From assembly GCF_000970305.1 (NCBI RefSeq), contig NZ_CP009517.1, forward strand, positions 4,340,001 through 4,404,000: 64,000 nucleotides of DNA, in the 5' to 3' direction. The translations under genes and the position numbers were made by a program. Positions within the stretch are counted from its first letter, which is position 1. Each line of letters starts with the position of its first letter. The notes below the pieces were generated by a model. That model worked only from the letters and a program-made list of their open reading frames with translations, was not told the origin of the DNA and made no database searches. Below are positions 46,598 through 55,493 of the stretch, in pieces. This DNA comes from Methanosarcina barkeri 3. GTDB lineage: Archaea; Halobacteriota; Methanosarcinia; Methanosarcinales; Methanosarcinaceae.

Positions 46598-48583
46598 TCA
46601 GGGATTATTTAATCCCTGATGCGGAATATAAATATTTACTGATGGATTTGAATAAATTTTGTCAAGGCCTTTGAGGTTGCTCTCTAGCTTAAGCTCGTTT
46701 TCGGGTATCCCCTGATAGAAATAGTTGGCAGTATCTTTCAGGGTGCTTTCCTCACTGCCAAAATATAATCCACTCCTGAGAAACTCCCTGGTTCTTAGAA
46801 CTACATAACCTTTGTACTCCGGGAGTTTATTTACATCACCGATTCTGTAATTATCGTAAGATGAGATATTCAACTCCGCGGATTTCGAAGGTATCAGCGG
46901 GACATAAAAGAATCTTGAAGCGTAATAATCGGTGTAAACAGACTTAGTTGAGGAATTGACAGGAACATACTTGAAAACATGATTAAACCCACTTAACTCT
47001 TCGGAAGTAAAGTATTCATGTTTTGCTTCTTGACCAAGAAAACTCGAATCTGAAATACTGTAGACCGAAGAAACTAAAATAAAAATAGAGAACAATAAGG
47101 TCACTAATAGAGCGGAGTTCGATTTCTTAGAATATTTAATTATATAATTCCAGAATATGTACAATCCGTATCCCATTATGAAAGCCATAAAGGGACTGAC
47201 GAAAAGCATAAATCGATCAACTCTAAAGAGGACTTTGAACTGCCAGATAGTATTGAGGGGATTGGGAATATAAAATATAAGAGTTAACAGAGCAAATAAC
47301 CCTATAACGGCAGCATAATTCTTCTTGTAATTTTTCAGAAGAAAACCTATTCCTATCAAGGTAAAGAATAAAAATACCGATTTATCCAGAAGTCCTATTA
47401 AGTCAATCAAGCTTTCCTGAAGAACTTCTGAACCTCCGGCAGTTAGAACTACAGAATCCAAAAACTGACTCTGCAAACGGGGAGCCAGGCTCCTCTGTAC
47501 AAACACATACGCTACGAAGAACCAGTAAGCAGAAAAAATAACATTAAGCAGTATAAAGAAGGGCTTGCTGATATAACTATTATTTCCTATTACATATTCC
47601 GATGCAAGAAGAATAATTAGCAATAGAACAAGCTGTGGAAGGGAAACATTGTGAACTAAAGTTAAAAAAACTGCAACAATTACCGAGAGAGTTTTTAAGG
47701 ATAGTTTATCCTTTTTGAAATTGACACTGTAAATCAGGTACAATAATACAACGAACATTATGAATGCCATTGTACGGGTGATTACGTTTGTACCATAATA
47801 AAGCACGGTAGAACTTGCGGAGAACAGTACGCACGAGAGGAGTGAAATCTGCCTGTTGTTTGTTATATAGTTAATAAGGTAATAAAGGAAAATAATAGTT
47901 ATTGCATAGACAGGTGCAGTTACCAGAAAAAGTGAATTCTTTACGCTTATTTTCAAGATCTCAGCAGCTTCTGCAATAAACACGTGATAAAGAGGGAAGT
48001 AAGCGTAATCGCTTAAGGAGGTAGGAATTGTTTTCCCGGTCAGTGCAGTGACTTCCGAAATAAAAATATGGGGCAGAATATCTGTGGTACCGACATAGAA
48101 ATCATAATTTAAAGTCACACTGAATATTAAATTAAGCGCGATTAAGACAGATTCAGCCAGAACAAGGGAAGGGTTTATGTCTTCAGAGAAAATTTGGAAG
48201 AATACAGACAGATAAAGTCCTAAAATAAAAAAGAAATAGTATAGAGGTCTGCTTCCTGGAGACAGCATAAGTACAACTAGGGAACCAATATAAAATGTCC
48301 CAAAAAGGTACGTAAGGGACTTTGTACTCAATGATGGGAAGATATCTATATCATGTAAACTTACATCTTTTTTGTAAATAAATAATATGAAAAGACAGGA
48401 TAGTATTGCAGGTACTCCTGTAAACAGCCCCCGAAGTGCATAACCGAACTTTTCGGTTGCAAACATCCATAAGAACGCGAATATTACTGCGAAAATGATA
48501 GCTAACGGAAACAGAAAAGAAATTAACCTCATTAAACGGTTATTATCTAATCCGGGTCCTGCTTCTTTGTTTAATCCGAACAT
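46598..48583 (-). CDS. Large polytopic membrane protein, GT-C-like
   Basis: 661 residues with about 13-14 spans and a C-terminal soluble tail of about 130 residues. The first large loop contains FYVGTTDILPHIFISEVTAL followed by YAYFPLYHVFIAEAAEI. This equals the MGYDAYFHASMA and YFYYPLFHIFISII region of the protein at 18444, so they are the same family despite low overall similarity. A GT-C transferase, possibly adding the first or last sugar outside the membrane, is the likeliest role. Start ATG follows GGAGATAGT. Confidence 0.65.
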   Translation of the reverse strand: MFGLNKEAGPGLDNNRLMRLISFLFPLAIIFAVIFAFLWMFATEKFGYALRGLFTGVPAILSCLFILFIYKKDVSLHDIDIFPSLSTKSLTYLFGTFYIGSLVVLMLSPGSRPLYYFFFILGLYLSVFFQIFSEDINPSLVLAESVLIALNLIFSVTLNYDFYVGTTDILPHIFISEVTALTGKTIPTSLSDYAYFPLYHVFIAEAAEILKISVKNSLFLVTAPVYAITIIFLYYLINYITNNRQISLLSCVLFSASSTVLYYGTNVITRTMAFIMFVVLLYLIYSVNFKKDKLSLKTLSVIVAVFLTLVHNVSLPQLVLLLIILLASEYVIGNNSYISKPFFILLNVIFSAYWFFVAYVFVQRSLAPRLQSQFLDSVVLTAGGSEVLQESLIDLIGLLDKSVFLFFTLIGIGFLLKNYKKNYAAVIGLFALLTLIFYIPNPLNTIWQFKVLFRVDRFMLFVSPFMAFIMGYGLYIFWNYIIKYSKKSNSALLVTLLFSIFILVSSVYSISDSSFLGQEAKHEYFTSEELSGFNHVFKYVPVNSSTKSVYTDYYASRFFYVPLIPSKSAELNISSYDNYRIGDVNKLPEYKGYVVLRTREFLRSGLYFGSEESTLKDTANYFYQGIPENELKLESNLKGLDKIYSNPSVNIYIPHQGLNNP

Positions 48584-48775
48584 ACTATCTCCATGTCGTT
48601 AAATAATCATAATTTCATGAGTTCAGTAAATCTGGTATCCAAAAAGCTGTATTTCAAAATCAATGAGAGTTCATCAGGGCTTTATTGATTAAGAATATTT
48701 TGCCCTGAAAAGCCTCCCATATACTCAAGTGTTTCGGTTGCTTTTTCATTATATGAACGAATAAGTCTGTAATCA

Positions 48776-49837
48776 TTAAACATTATCCGAGCAGGAACGG
48801 GTTTTTGAGATAAGAGGAGAATTTGTAAAGCTGTACAAAAATCCTAGCCCATAAGCGATGTGTTGCACAGGAATTATAAAAAGGGCAAAAAGACCGTATT
48901 TTGATTTCATTTTGTAGGCAACCTGAATTGAGGTAACAAAGACAAGAATAAAATACACGGCCGTAAGTACAAGAAGAAGCAGGCTTGGAGTAGAGTACTT
49001 TATAGAAGCAATAAGCAAAGCAACTGCAAACACGATGGCAATTGAAGGCAAAAAAGCATACCAACGAACAAATTCTCCATGCTTTTTGAAAAGTTCTGCC
49101 ATCCACATTCCATATTTAAACATCCTTACGGAAAAGGACTTGAGAGTTCCTCTCCTATGATGCAGAACCTGCGCATTCGGGATATACAAAAATTTGTTAC
49201 CTTTCTTACCAATTCTGTAGTTAAGATCTCCGTCCTGACCTACCACAAACCGCTCATCAAAACCTCCAACTTCCTGAATTGCAGCTTTTTTGTACATTGC
49301 ATTGCAGTTAGGAAGAGAGCCAACATAATGTTTTTTTGTGGAGTTTTTAGACTGAGCCGAGCCTCCTGACCCCAAGAAAGATTCCTGGGCATAACCCACC
49401 ACCCTGCCAAATACAGGATCAGTGTCAAAGATCAGGTTTGGGCCTCCAAAACACACAACGTCCTCTGGAGAGGCTTGCATTTCATGAACAAGAGTTTTCA
49501 ACCACAGAGGATCGACCTTGCAATCCCCGTCAGTAAAGGCAATAAGTTCTCCCCTGGCATTCTTCACACCAAGGTTTCTTGCCGCAGCTACATTCTTTCT
49601 TTCATTTAAAAGAAGCTTGATAGGATATTTCTGTACTATATCGCGTGTTTTGTCGGTGGACATGCCATCAACGATAATAATTTCATAAGAATCTTTTGGG
49701 TAGTCTAGATTAAGAAGTGACTCAATACATTCTTCAATGAATTTTTCTTCGTTACGAATACCTACTATGACTGAAACAAAAGGGAATCTCATACAAATTG
49801 ACCCCGTTTTAACATTATTGTTTTCGGATATGCTCAT
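48776..49837 (-). CDS. GT2 glycosyltransferase with C-terminal spans (ExoA-like)
   Basis: Up to 353 residues. GT2 core: FVSVIVGIRNEEKFIEECIE, YEIIIVDGMSTDKTRDIV, AAARNLGVKNARGELIAF and FTDGDCKVDPLWL (DGD metal site), FGGPNLIF, then FDERFVVGQDGDLNYRIGKK (acceptor-site acidic residues). Two or three C-terminal hydrophobic segments anchor it. It resembles ExoA-type and related polymer-building transferases. It overlaps the upstream DPM1-like gene by 23 bases if started at the ATG at 49837; the ATG at 49792 after a GGGGT site is also possible. The two form an operon. Confidence 0.9.
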   Translation of the reverse strand: MSISENNNVKTGSICMRFPFVSVIVGIRNEEKFIEECIESLLNLDYPKDSYEIIIVDGMSTDKTRDIVQKYPIKLLLNERKNVAAARNLGVKNARGELIAFTDGDCKVDPLWLKTLVHEMQASPEDVVCFGGPNLIFDTDPVFGRVVGYAQESFLGSGGSAQSKNSTKKHYVGSLPNCNAMYKKAAIQEVGGFDERFVVGQDGDLNYRIGKKGNKFLYIPNAQVLHHRRGTLKSFSVRMFKYGMWMAELFKKHGEFVRWYAFLPSIAIVFAVALLIASIKYSTPSLLLLVLTAVYFILVFVTSIQVAYKMKSKYGLFALFIIPVQHIAYGLGFLYSFTNSPLISKTRSCSDNV

Positions 49838-50714
49838 TTAAAAATATCATCCTTGAAATGGCATGCAGTATTATTCCAGTAAACACCATAAAGGCTCCTA
49901 TAACCGTCAGCATTACCATAAGGAGTGTTGGCCCGAAGCGCAAGGATCCTCCCAGAAGAAAGTCCTGTAGAAATATCAGTCCCATAAGAAAGCCTGTAGA
50001 TGTCATAATCAGGCCAGGAACGGAGAAATAATACAGAGGCCGTCTATACTCCATATCTTTAAGGATGCGGAATAGGACTCTGGGTCCATGTATGAAAGGA
50101 TGCTCACTTGAACAGTCCTCAAGATCATACCTGCAATGGATTTCCACTTCAGTAAACTTCAGTTTGTAATCTTTGGCCTGAATCAGAATTTCAGAGCCCG
50201 CAGACATATCTGTACCATTTAAATTTATTTTTTCGATAGCTTTTTTCCCATAAGCTCTAAAGCCGCTCTGAGAATCGGTTACATTCAGACCGCCTGCAAT
50301 ATAAGTTGCGATATCAAGGACTTTCATCCCGAATTTGCGGTAAATAGGAACATTTTTACCGTTGCCATTGACAAATCTTGAGCCAATTACCAGATCAAAA
50401 CCATCTTTTAAGGGTTCAAGAAGCTTTGGAATTTCGGAGGGGTCATGTTGACCGTCAGAGTCAATTATGACCATAGCATTTGCATCGAGCTTACGGGCGG
50501 TTTCAAAACAGTTCCTGAGGGCTGCTCCATATCCCTTATTTATTTCATGACGAACTACATAGGCGCCAAGAGATTCGGCGATATCGACAGTATTATCGGT
50601 ACTTCCATCATCTACAACTACTACTCTGTCGACGTATTTTTTGCAACCCTTGATAACATCTGCAATGGCATGGGCTTCGTTATAGGCAGGCATGGCTGCA
50701 ATCGTAATGGCCAT
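49815..50714 (-). CDS. DPM1-like GT2 glycosyltransferase
   Basis: About 299 residues. ITIAAMPAYNEAHAIADVIK, VVVVDDGSTDNTVDIAES, HEINKGYGAALRNCFE, VIIDSDGQHDPSEIPK (DxD) and DLVIGSRFVNGN are the hallmarks of polyprenyl-phosphate sugar transferases (DPM1/Alg5/AglJ-like). Two C-terminal spans follow (MTSTGFLMGLIFLQDF and LMVMLTVIGAFMVFTGIILH). It likely makes a dolichyl-phosphate or diphosphate-linked sugar at the membrane. The ATG at 50714 sits after GAGGT; the ATG at 50720 is an alternative. First gene of a two-gene unit. Confidence 0.92.
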   Translation of the reverse strand: MAITIAAMPAYNEAHAIADVIKGCKKYVDRVVVVDDGSTDNTVDIAESLGAYVVRHEINKGYGAALRNCFETARKLDANAMVIIDSDGQHDPSEIPKLLEPLKDGFDLVIGSRFVNGNGKNVPIYRKFGMKVLDIATYIAGGLNVTDSQSGFRAYGKKAIEKINLNGTDMSAGSEILIQAKDYKLKFTEVEIHCRYDLEDCSSEHPFIHGPRVLFRILKDMEYRRPLYYFSVPGLIMTSTGFLMGLIFLQDFLLGGSLRFGPTLLMVMLTVIGAFMVFTGIILHAISRMIFLNEHIRKQ

Positions 50715-51623
50715 ATGCAATCATCTACCTCTTTGAAGATAAAGGTAAGAAGTCTCCTTAGTAACATAGTTTATTATAGAAGAATCAGTAAAAATTCCAA
50801 ATTCTGCAAATATATTTTTCAGAGTCATCGCTCCACAATTTTTAGAGGGTTTCAAAAGGTCTTTTACGACTACGTTTACAGAGAATCAGTTAGGGAAATT
50901 GTTCTCCTCTTTTTACCTAAAAGAAGGAACATAAATACTCCGTAAGTGAGTCACAGCGTTTAATACAAGACCTGTATCTGTTTTAATAGACGAGCTATAT
51001 AAGCGTTTAGACACGAAAAATAATTAATCAGTAACTTCAGTGACGAAAAAAGGTTAAATCTATATGAAGTTCCTGTTAATTGGAATAGTGGCTTAAAAAG
51101 CACCAATTATTTACTGGTGTAAGAGAATAATAAAATAAAAAATTACACAGATACAAGAACTCAAGGACTTCCTTGTATATGTCAGTGTTCATAACCCTAC
51201 AGACTCAACCCCTGCGGACTCAACCCCGAAAATGTATTTAAAAAATTAAAGAGATGGGACTCAAAAGACTAAAACTTCTTTAACAGAAATAGAAAAAAAG
51301 GGAAAAGTATTTTAAATAAAACTCAGGAAAAGGGAAAGATATTTTATATAACTAAGTAATTGAGTAGATCGGGTTAAAACATTCTTGAAAACGAATATAA
51401 TTCAGGAAATATATTCTGCTAAATCAGAAGAAAACCGAGATTAAAACTCGGAAAACTTTCACCTTTCCGGCGCACTTATTCGCAGTTAAAGATTAAAAGC
51501 CGGTGAGAGGAAATCGGAAGGTTTCCGAAAAACCTCATAAGGAACAGAGAAATTGGCAGATTAGCCCGAATAACGAAAAGGCTGGGAAGCCAAAAAACAT
51601 AAAACCGTTTTATGAGGAGTTAT
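50715..51623. other. Intergenic region with possible structured leader
   Basis: About 900 bases, no gene seen. The segment 51435-51528 contains several short hairpins (see separate entry), upstream of the DUF1616 gene. The rest is AT-rich. Confidence 0.5.
51435..51528 (+). promoter_or_regulatory. Possible structured 5' leader of the DUF1616 gene
   Basis: CCGAG (51435-51439) can pair with CTCGG (51447-51451), while CGGAAA (51449-51454) can pair with TTTCCG (51464-51469). The two stems overlap and exclude each other. A third stem, TCGGAA/TTCCGA (51514-51528, loop GGT), follows. They are richer in GC than their surroundings. A regulatory leader is possible but unproven. Confidence 0.3.
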
Positions 51624-52511
51624 ATGGCCGGAAACCAGAAGTTCCCATCTGACCTGTTGTTAGTAGCAGGCCTTGTAATTCTTATGGACATTTTCGTATT
51701 AATTCCTGTACTTAGCGGAAGTATTATTCGCACAGCTCTTGGTCTACCCCTAATACTCTTCCTTCCAGGGTACGCTCTCATAGCTATGCTTTTTCCGGAA
51801 AAAGGCGGACTTGAAGGGATGGAGAGGATAGCTCTTTCTATTGCAATGAGCGTCTCAGTTGTGCCTTTGATAGGACTTGCACTTAATTATACCCCCTGGG
51901 GAATCAAGGAGATGCCTCTCATTACAAGTGTCTCCATGTTTATCCTAACTGTGTTGGCAATAGCATACGTTAGAAGAAACTATCTACCTGCAGACAGAAA
52001 ATTTGAGGTCCCTTTCAGGGCTCTTACCCTAACCCTGCTATTAGGAATTACGGGAAAAACGGAATCAAAGACTGAGAAAAACCTCAGGATAATTCTAATT
52101 CTTTCTTTCCTTATCTTGATAGGAACTGGAGTTTACGTCATTCTGGTACCTCAGGACAAAGAAACATATACGGAGTTCTATGTCCTTGGAACCAACGGGA
52201 CGGCTAACAACTATAAAACAGATTATATACAGGGAGAAAGCGGGACCTACTTTATAGGAATAACAAATAATGAGTATAGAACAATGGACTATACAATGGA
52301 AGTAAGACTCGAAAATCAATCGCTGCCCCTTCCAGAAAATCTGCAGCATATCAGGCTTGCCAATAATAAAACCCTGGTAGAGCCTCTTGAGATTACGCCT
52401 TCTGTTGAAGGAGAGAATATGAAGCTTGAGTTCCTGCTCTTCAATGAAACTGAAAAGAATATACCTTACAAAGATCTGCACCTCTGGATAAACGTTGGAG
52501 AGGAGGTGTGA
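51624..52511 (+). CDS. DUF1616 membrane protein
   Basis: About 295 residues. It matches DUF1616, a family of archaeal membrane proteins: four N-terminal spans starting DLLLVAGLVILMDIFVLIPV, with GLPLILFLPGYALIAMLFP and ERIALSIAMSVSVVPLIGLA, then a fifth span (LRIILILSFLILIGTGVYVI) and an extracytoplasmic domain of about 130 residues (FYVLGTNGTANNYKTDYIQG) resembling a beta-sandwich. Function unknown; often in archaeal surface-glycan loci. The ATG at 51624 follows GAGGAG; the frame is open to 51612. It overlaps or abuts the CPBP gene. Confidence 0.87.
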   Translation: MAGNQKFPSDLLLVAGLVILMDIFVLIPVLSGSIIRTALGLPLILFLPGYALIAMLFPEKGGLEGMERIALSIAMSVSVVPLIGLALNYTPWGIKEMPLITSVSMFILTVLAIAYVRRNYLPADRKFEVPFRALTLTLLLGITGKTESKTEKNLRIILILSFLILIGTGVYVILVPQDKETYTEFYVLGTNGTANNYKTDYIQGESGTYFIGITNNEYRTMDYTMEVRLENQSLPLPENLQHIRLANNKTLVEPLEITPSVEGENMKLEFLLFNETEKNIPYKDLHLWINVGEEV

Positions 52512-52513
52512 GG

Positions 52514-53356
52514 ATGGGAGCATTTGAGAGTGCTAACGTGGAGACCCCGGAAGGCATAAAAACGGAGATGTCTGAGGATCTGAAGGAAAAAACACCTGAG
52601 ATAGAAAACAAATGGGTTTATCTATCAATCCCGATTATAGCTATCACTCTTGCTGAACTGATGATATATTCGGGAAGAAAACTCGAAGCTATGGAAATAT
52701 ATGCATTAGTTCTGCTCGGGCTTTCCTTATCCATAATATATATAAAAAATAAGGATATTCAGAAAACCTATCAGAGTTTTCTCCTTCTACCGCTCCTGCG
52801 TCTGGTGGATTTTTCAATGCCCTTTTTCTATGAAGAGAAACTTTACAATCTTATTTTTATATACTGTCTGATGGCAATTCCTGTAAGCATTGCAGCTATT
52901 AATCAGGAGTTCACTAGCACACAGCTTGGGATAACTTTCAAAAAAATAGGGTTATACATTCCATTATCAATATTCATGGGCCTTTTATTAGGAGCAGGAG
53001 AATATATTATAGTCGGAAAAAATCCTCTTATTCAGGATCTTTCAATCCTTAACCTCCTGAGCCTCACCGTAATTATGGTCCTTCTTGTGAGCCCTATAGA
53101 GGAGATGATCTTCCGTTCAATCCTGCAGAATCGACTAGAAACAGTAGTAGGCGGCCGGAAAGCGCTAATAGTTACAAGTATTTTATTCGGGTTAATGCAT
53201 TCAGGATATGGGAGCGTTTACGAGATATTTTATATAACTTTAGTAGGTGCTGTTATAGGCTACCTGTTTTACGGAACCCGGAGCCTACCACTTGTTGCAT
53301 TAATTCACGGGTTTATGAATGTATTCTTTTTCGGGATTATCCCCCTTCTCCTTTAA
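52514..53356 (+). CDS. CPBP-family intramembrane protease-like protein
   Basis: About 280 residues with an acidic cytoplasmic N-terminus (about 35 residues), then eight or so spans. CPBP/Abi (Rce1-like) motifs are present: SPIEEMIFRSILQ (motif 1, Glu-Glu and Arg), FGLMHSGYG (motif 2, His) and LIHGFMNVFFF (motif 3, His and Asn). Members are glutamate-type intramembrane proteases. The gene begins a few bases after the DUF1616 stop, behind GGAGGTG, so the two are co-translated. A joint role in processing a surface component is possible. Confidence 0.88.
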   Translation: MGAFESANVETPEGIKTEMSEDLKEKTPEIENKWVYLSIPIIAITLAELMIYSGRKLEAMEIYALVLLGLSLSIIYIKNKDIQKTYQSFLLLPLLRLVDFSMPFFYEEKLYNLIFIYCLMAIPVSIAAINQEFTSTQLGITFKKIGLYIPLSIFMGLLLGAGEYIIVGKNPLIQDLSILNLLSLTVIMVLLVSPIEEMIFRSILQNRLETVVGGRKALIVTSILFGLMHSGYGSVYEIFYITLVGAVIGYLFYGTRSLPLVALIHGFMNVFFFGIIPLLL

Positions 53357-53980
53357 CTCTCTATGTCCATTAACGTATCCCGAAAAAGAAAAAGTAGCTT
53401 AATCAAAGAAAACTAAACCAAAGGCGAAAGCCTCGATATAGTCGGGAACTCTTTTCTGGACTATTCTCGTAATATAGTCAGAAAAACTCACTCATGTTTC
53501 TATAATATGGAAAATACAGAGTAAAGTAAATATAAAAGTTTCCCATGTTTTTCTCATTTTTCATATTTTTCATATTTTCAGAATTAACCAGAGAGTGAGA
53601 TATGAACTGTATTCCACCATAATAAAAAATAGACGAAACTCATCAACTGCCAAGTATAATTGAAATTGTCCCCTATAGCAAAAATTAAGTCATTTACGAT
53701 TTTTAAAAAAGTATTATTAAAAAGCATTATAAAAAAAGTATTATTAAAAAGTGTTATTAAAAAGTGTTATTAAAAAGTGTTATTAAAAAGTGTTATTAAA
53801 AAAGCATTAGTAAAAAGTATTATTATATTTAGAAACTTCTTGATACAAGACCACTGTTACTTGCCTATAATTCAGTTCTCATGGAAACAGAGTGGAGTGA
53901 AAATATCAGTACACTGTAAAGCCGCAAAACTTGTTGAGATGGAGATCGAGCGAACACTTAAACAGCAGCCCGCTGAAAAG
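53357..53980. other. Intergenic region with 13-bp tandem repeat
   Basis: About 620 bases. A repeat block occupies 53711-53826. A 71-codon frame crosses the repeats on the plus strand but its first third is repeat-derived and it has no ribosome site, so it is not called as a gene. Confidence 0.5.
53711..53826. repeat. About nine units of a 13-bp tandem repeat
   Basis: Units of (G)TGTTATTAAAAA or GTATTATTAAAAA, with two longer variants containing GCATTA, are joined head to tail. The four central copies (53750-53803) are identical. Low complexity; likely formed by slippage. Confidence 0.85.
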
Positions 53981-54244
53981 TCATTGAAATAATGCAACAA
54001 CCTTAAAGAGAATGATTGCACCAAAGGAAAACATCAGTGGAATAATTCCCATATTCAAAGAAACCTTTACCGTACTTTCCCAATGTTTCGATGCAGGAAG
54101 GAAGTCCCTGAGCAAAAGCAATAAAAGTAAAACTGCCGCAGCCACAGATGCGCCTTCAGGAATTCCCGGTGTTACGGTAGTTACTGAGAGCATGCCTGAA
54201 GAAACGGAGTTAGACGTGATTAAACTTGTAAGAATAGTCAGCAC
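53981..54244 (-). CDS. Small membrane protein, paralog of 28073-28351
   Basis: 87 residues from a GTG at 54244. It has two strong hydrophobic segments (ASVAAAVLLLLLLL and MGIIPLMFSFGAIILFKVVA) separated by a basic/polar stretch, RDFLPASKHWESTVKVSLN. The GIP, AS, S..MGI.PL and F-K features match the protein at 28073. The same DNA could encode a plus-strand frame, but that one lacks any recognisable feature. Function unknown. Confidence 0.5.
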   Translation of the reverse strand: MLTILTSLITSNSVSSGMLSVTTVTPGIPEGASVAAAVLLLLLLLRDFLPASKHWESTVKVSLNMGIIPLMFSFGAIILFKVVALFQ

Positions 54245-54764
54245 TCCTCGAGTTGATTAGCATATTACAGGAACAAATATGCGATAAGATATAAAAATCC
54301 TCCTCATACAAATTGATAAACATCAGGAGAGAAGGAATTAAACTCGAATTTTAGAAAAAAGTAGGAAGTTCCCTTAATAGATAATGAAAATACTGTAAGT
54401 TTGAGTTCGCAATCAAAGAATCAAAATTATATTGTAAAGTTAGAGACTCAAAATATAAATTAAATAATTCTTGAAAAGATAGAAGAGAAGAGTAGAAAAA
54501 TAAACCAAATCATTAAATAATTAAAAAGCCCTCTAAAATAAAAATTAAGGATAGTTAGAAAAAATCAAGAAATGAAAATGGAAAAAGTAATAACAATATC
54601 TTGGGTTTGTCCTGAGAGGTTTATTTAACCCGATTATCGGGCAGATAAAAAATGAAAAACTATGAAATGAAAAGCTATTTAAAACTGCAAAAAATAAGTG
54701 GATGTTTTTATGCTCCAACAGAAAGTTTATCTGGCTAACAAACACCAGAAAAACGGGGGGAACA
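54245..54764. other. Intergenic region, promoter of the wbp-like operon
   Basis: About 520 AT-rich bases with no gene seen. They must contain the promoter of the cluster starting at 54765. Confidence 0.5.
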
Positions 54765-55433
54765 ATGAACTCGACTGAATTTAAGATTCACAATTCTTCT
54801 AAAATATATGGAACCTCTGTAATTGGAAAAGACACAGTAATAATGGAAAATGTGATTCTAGGATACCCTGAACACAGAATTCTAATGGAAATCCTGAAGC
54901 AAAACAAGGAAATTGAAAACTTCGATTTTCCAGGGTGTACGATAGGCCCGAACTCAATGGTAAGGGCTGGATCAACGATATTCTCCAACGTAAAAACCGG
55001 AAAAAACTTCAAAACAGGGCATAACGTAATGATTAGAGAAAATACAGAAATTGGAAATAATGTTCTTATTGGAACTAATGTTATTATAGACGGAAACGTG
55101 AAAATAGGAAATAACGTCAGTATCCAGGGAAATGTCTACATTCCAACCAATGTTGTTATCGAGGACAATGTATTTATCGGGCCCTGTGCTGTTCTGGCTA
55201 ACGATAAATATCCTATTCGAAAGAAATACGAATTGAAGGGTCCTTTCTTGAGAAAAGGTGCATCTATAGGTGCAAACGCTACCCTGCTTCCTGATGTTGA
55301 AATAGGCGAGGGAGCAATGGTTGCAGGAGGAGCACTCGTTACAAAAAATGTTCCCGCCTGGAAACTTGCAATTGGAGTGCCTGCCAGAATACAAGAACTT
55401 CCAAAAGATTTAAAGGAATTGAATCTAATATAA
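54765..55433 (+). CDS. wbpD: UDP-3-amino sugar N-acetyltransferase (WbpD-like)
   Basis: About 222 residues with left-handed beta-helix hexapeptide repeats (IGKDTVIMENVILG, TEIGNNVLIGTNVIIDGNVK, NNVSIQGNVYIP), ending GAMVAGGALVTKNVPAWKLA with IGVPAR. Predicted to acetylate the 3-amino group of UDP-GlcNAc(3N)A. The ATG at 54765 (MNSTEFKIHN) follows a GGGGGGAACA ribosome site; the frame is open to 54702. First gene of a four-gene cluster whose members match the four enzymes needed for UDP-GlcNAc(3NAc)A. Confidence 0.85.
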   Translation: MNSTEFKIHNSSKIYGTSVIGKDTVIMENVILGYPEHRILMEILKQNKEIENFDFPGCTIGPNSMVRAGSTIFSNVKTGKNFKTGHNVMIRENTEIGNNVLIGTNVIIDGNVKIGNNVSIQGNVYIPTNVVIEDNVFIGPCAVLANDKYPIRKKYELKGPFLRKGASIGANATLLPDVEIGEGAMVAGGALVTKNVPAWKLAIGVPARIQELPKDLKELNLI

Positions 55434-55493
55434 AGTTGTAAAAATCAAGCTAAGTAAGATTAATTTTATCAAGATTATTAAAGAGGTTCCAAG

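Noticed and set aside
53777-53992. Plus-strand 71-codon frame
   Set aside because: Its start lies in the 13-bp repeat tract, it has no ribosome site, and its sequence matches nothing I know.
54012-54260. Plus-strand 82-codon frame
   Set aside because: The opposite strand encodes a hydrophobic protein that has a paralog in the window, so the plus frame is more likely a shadow.
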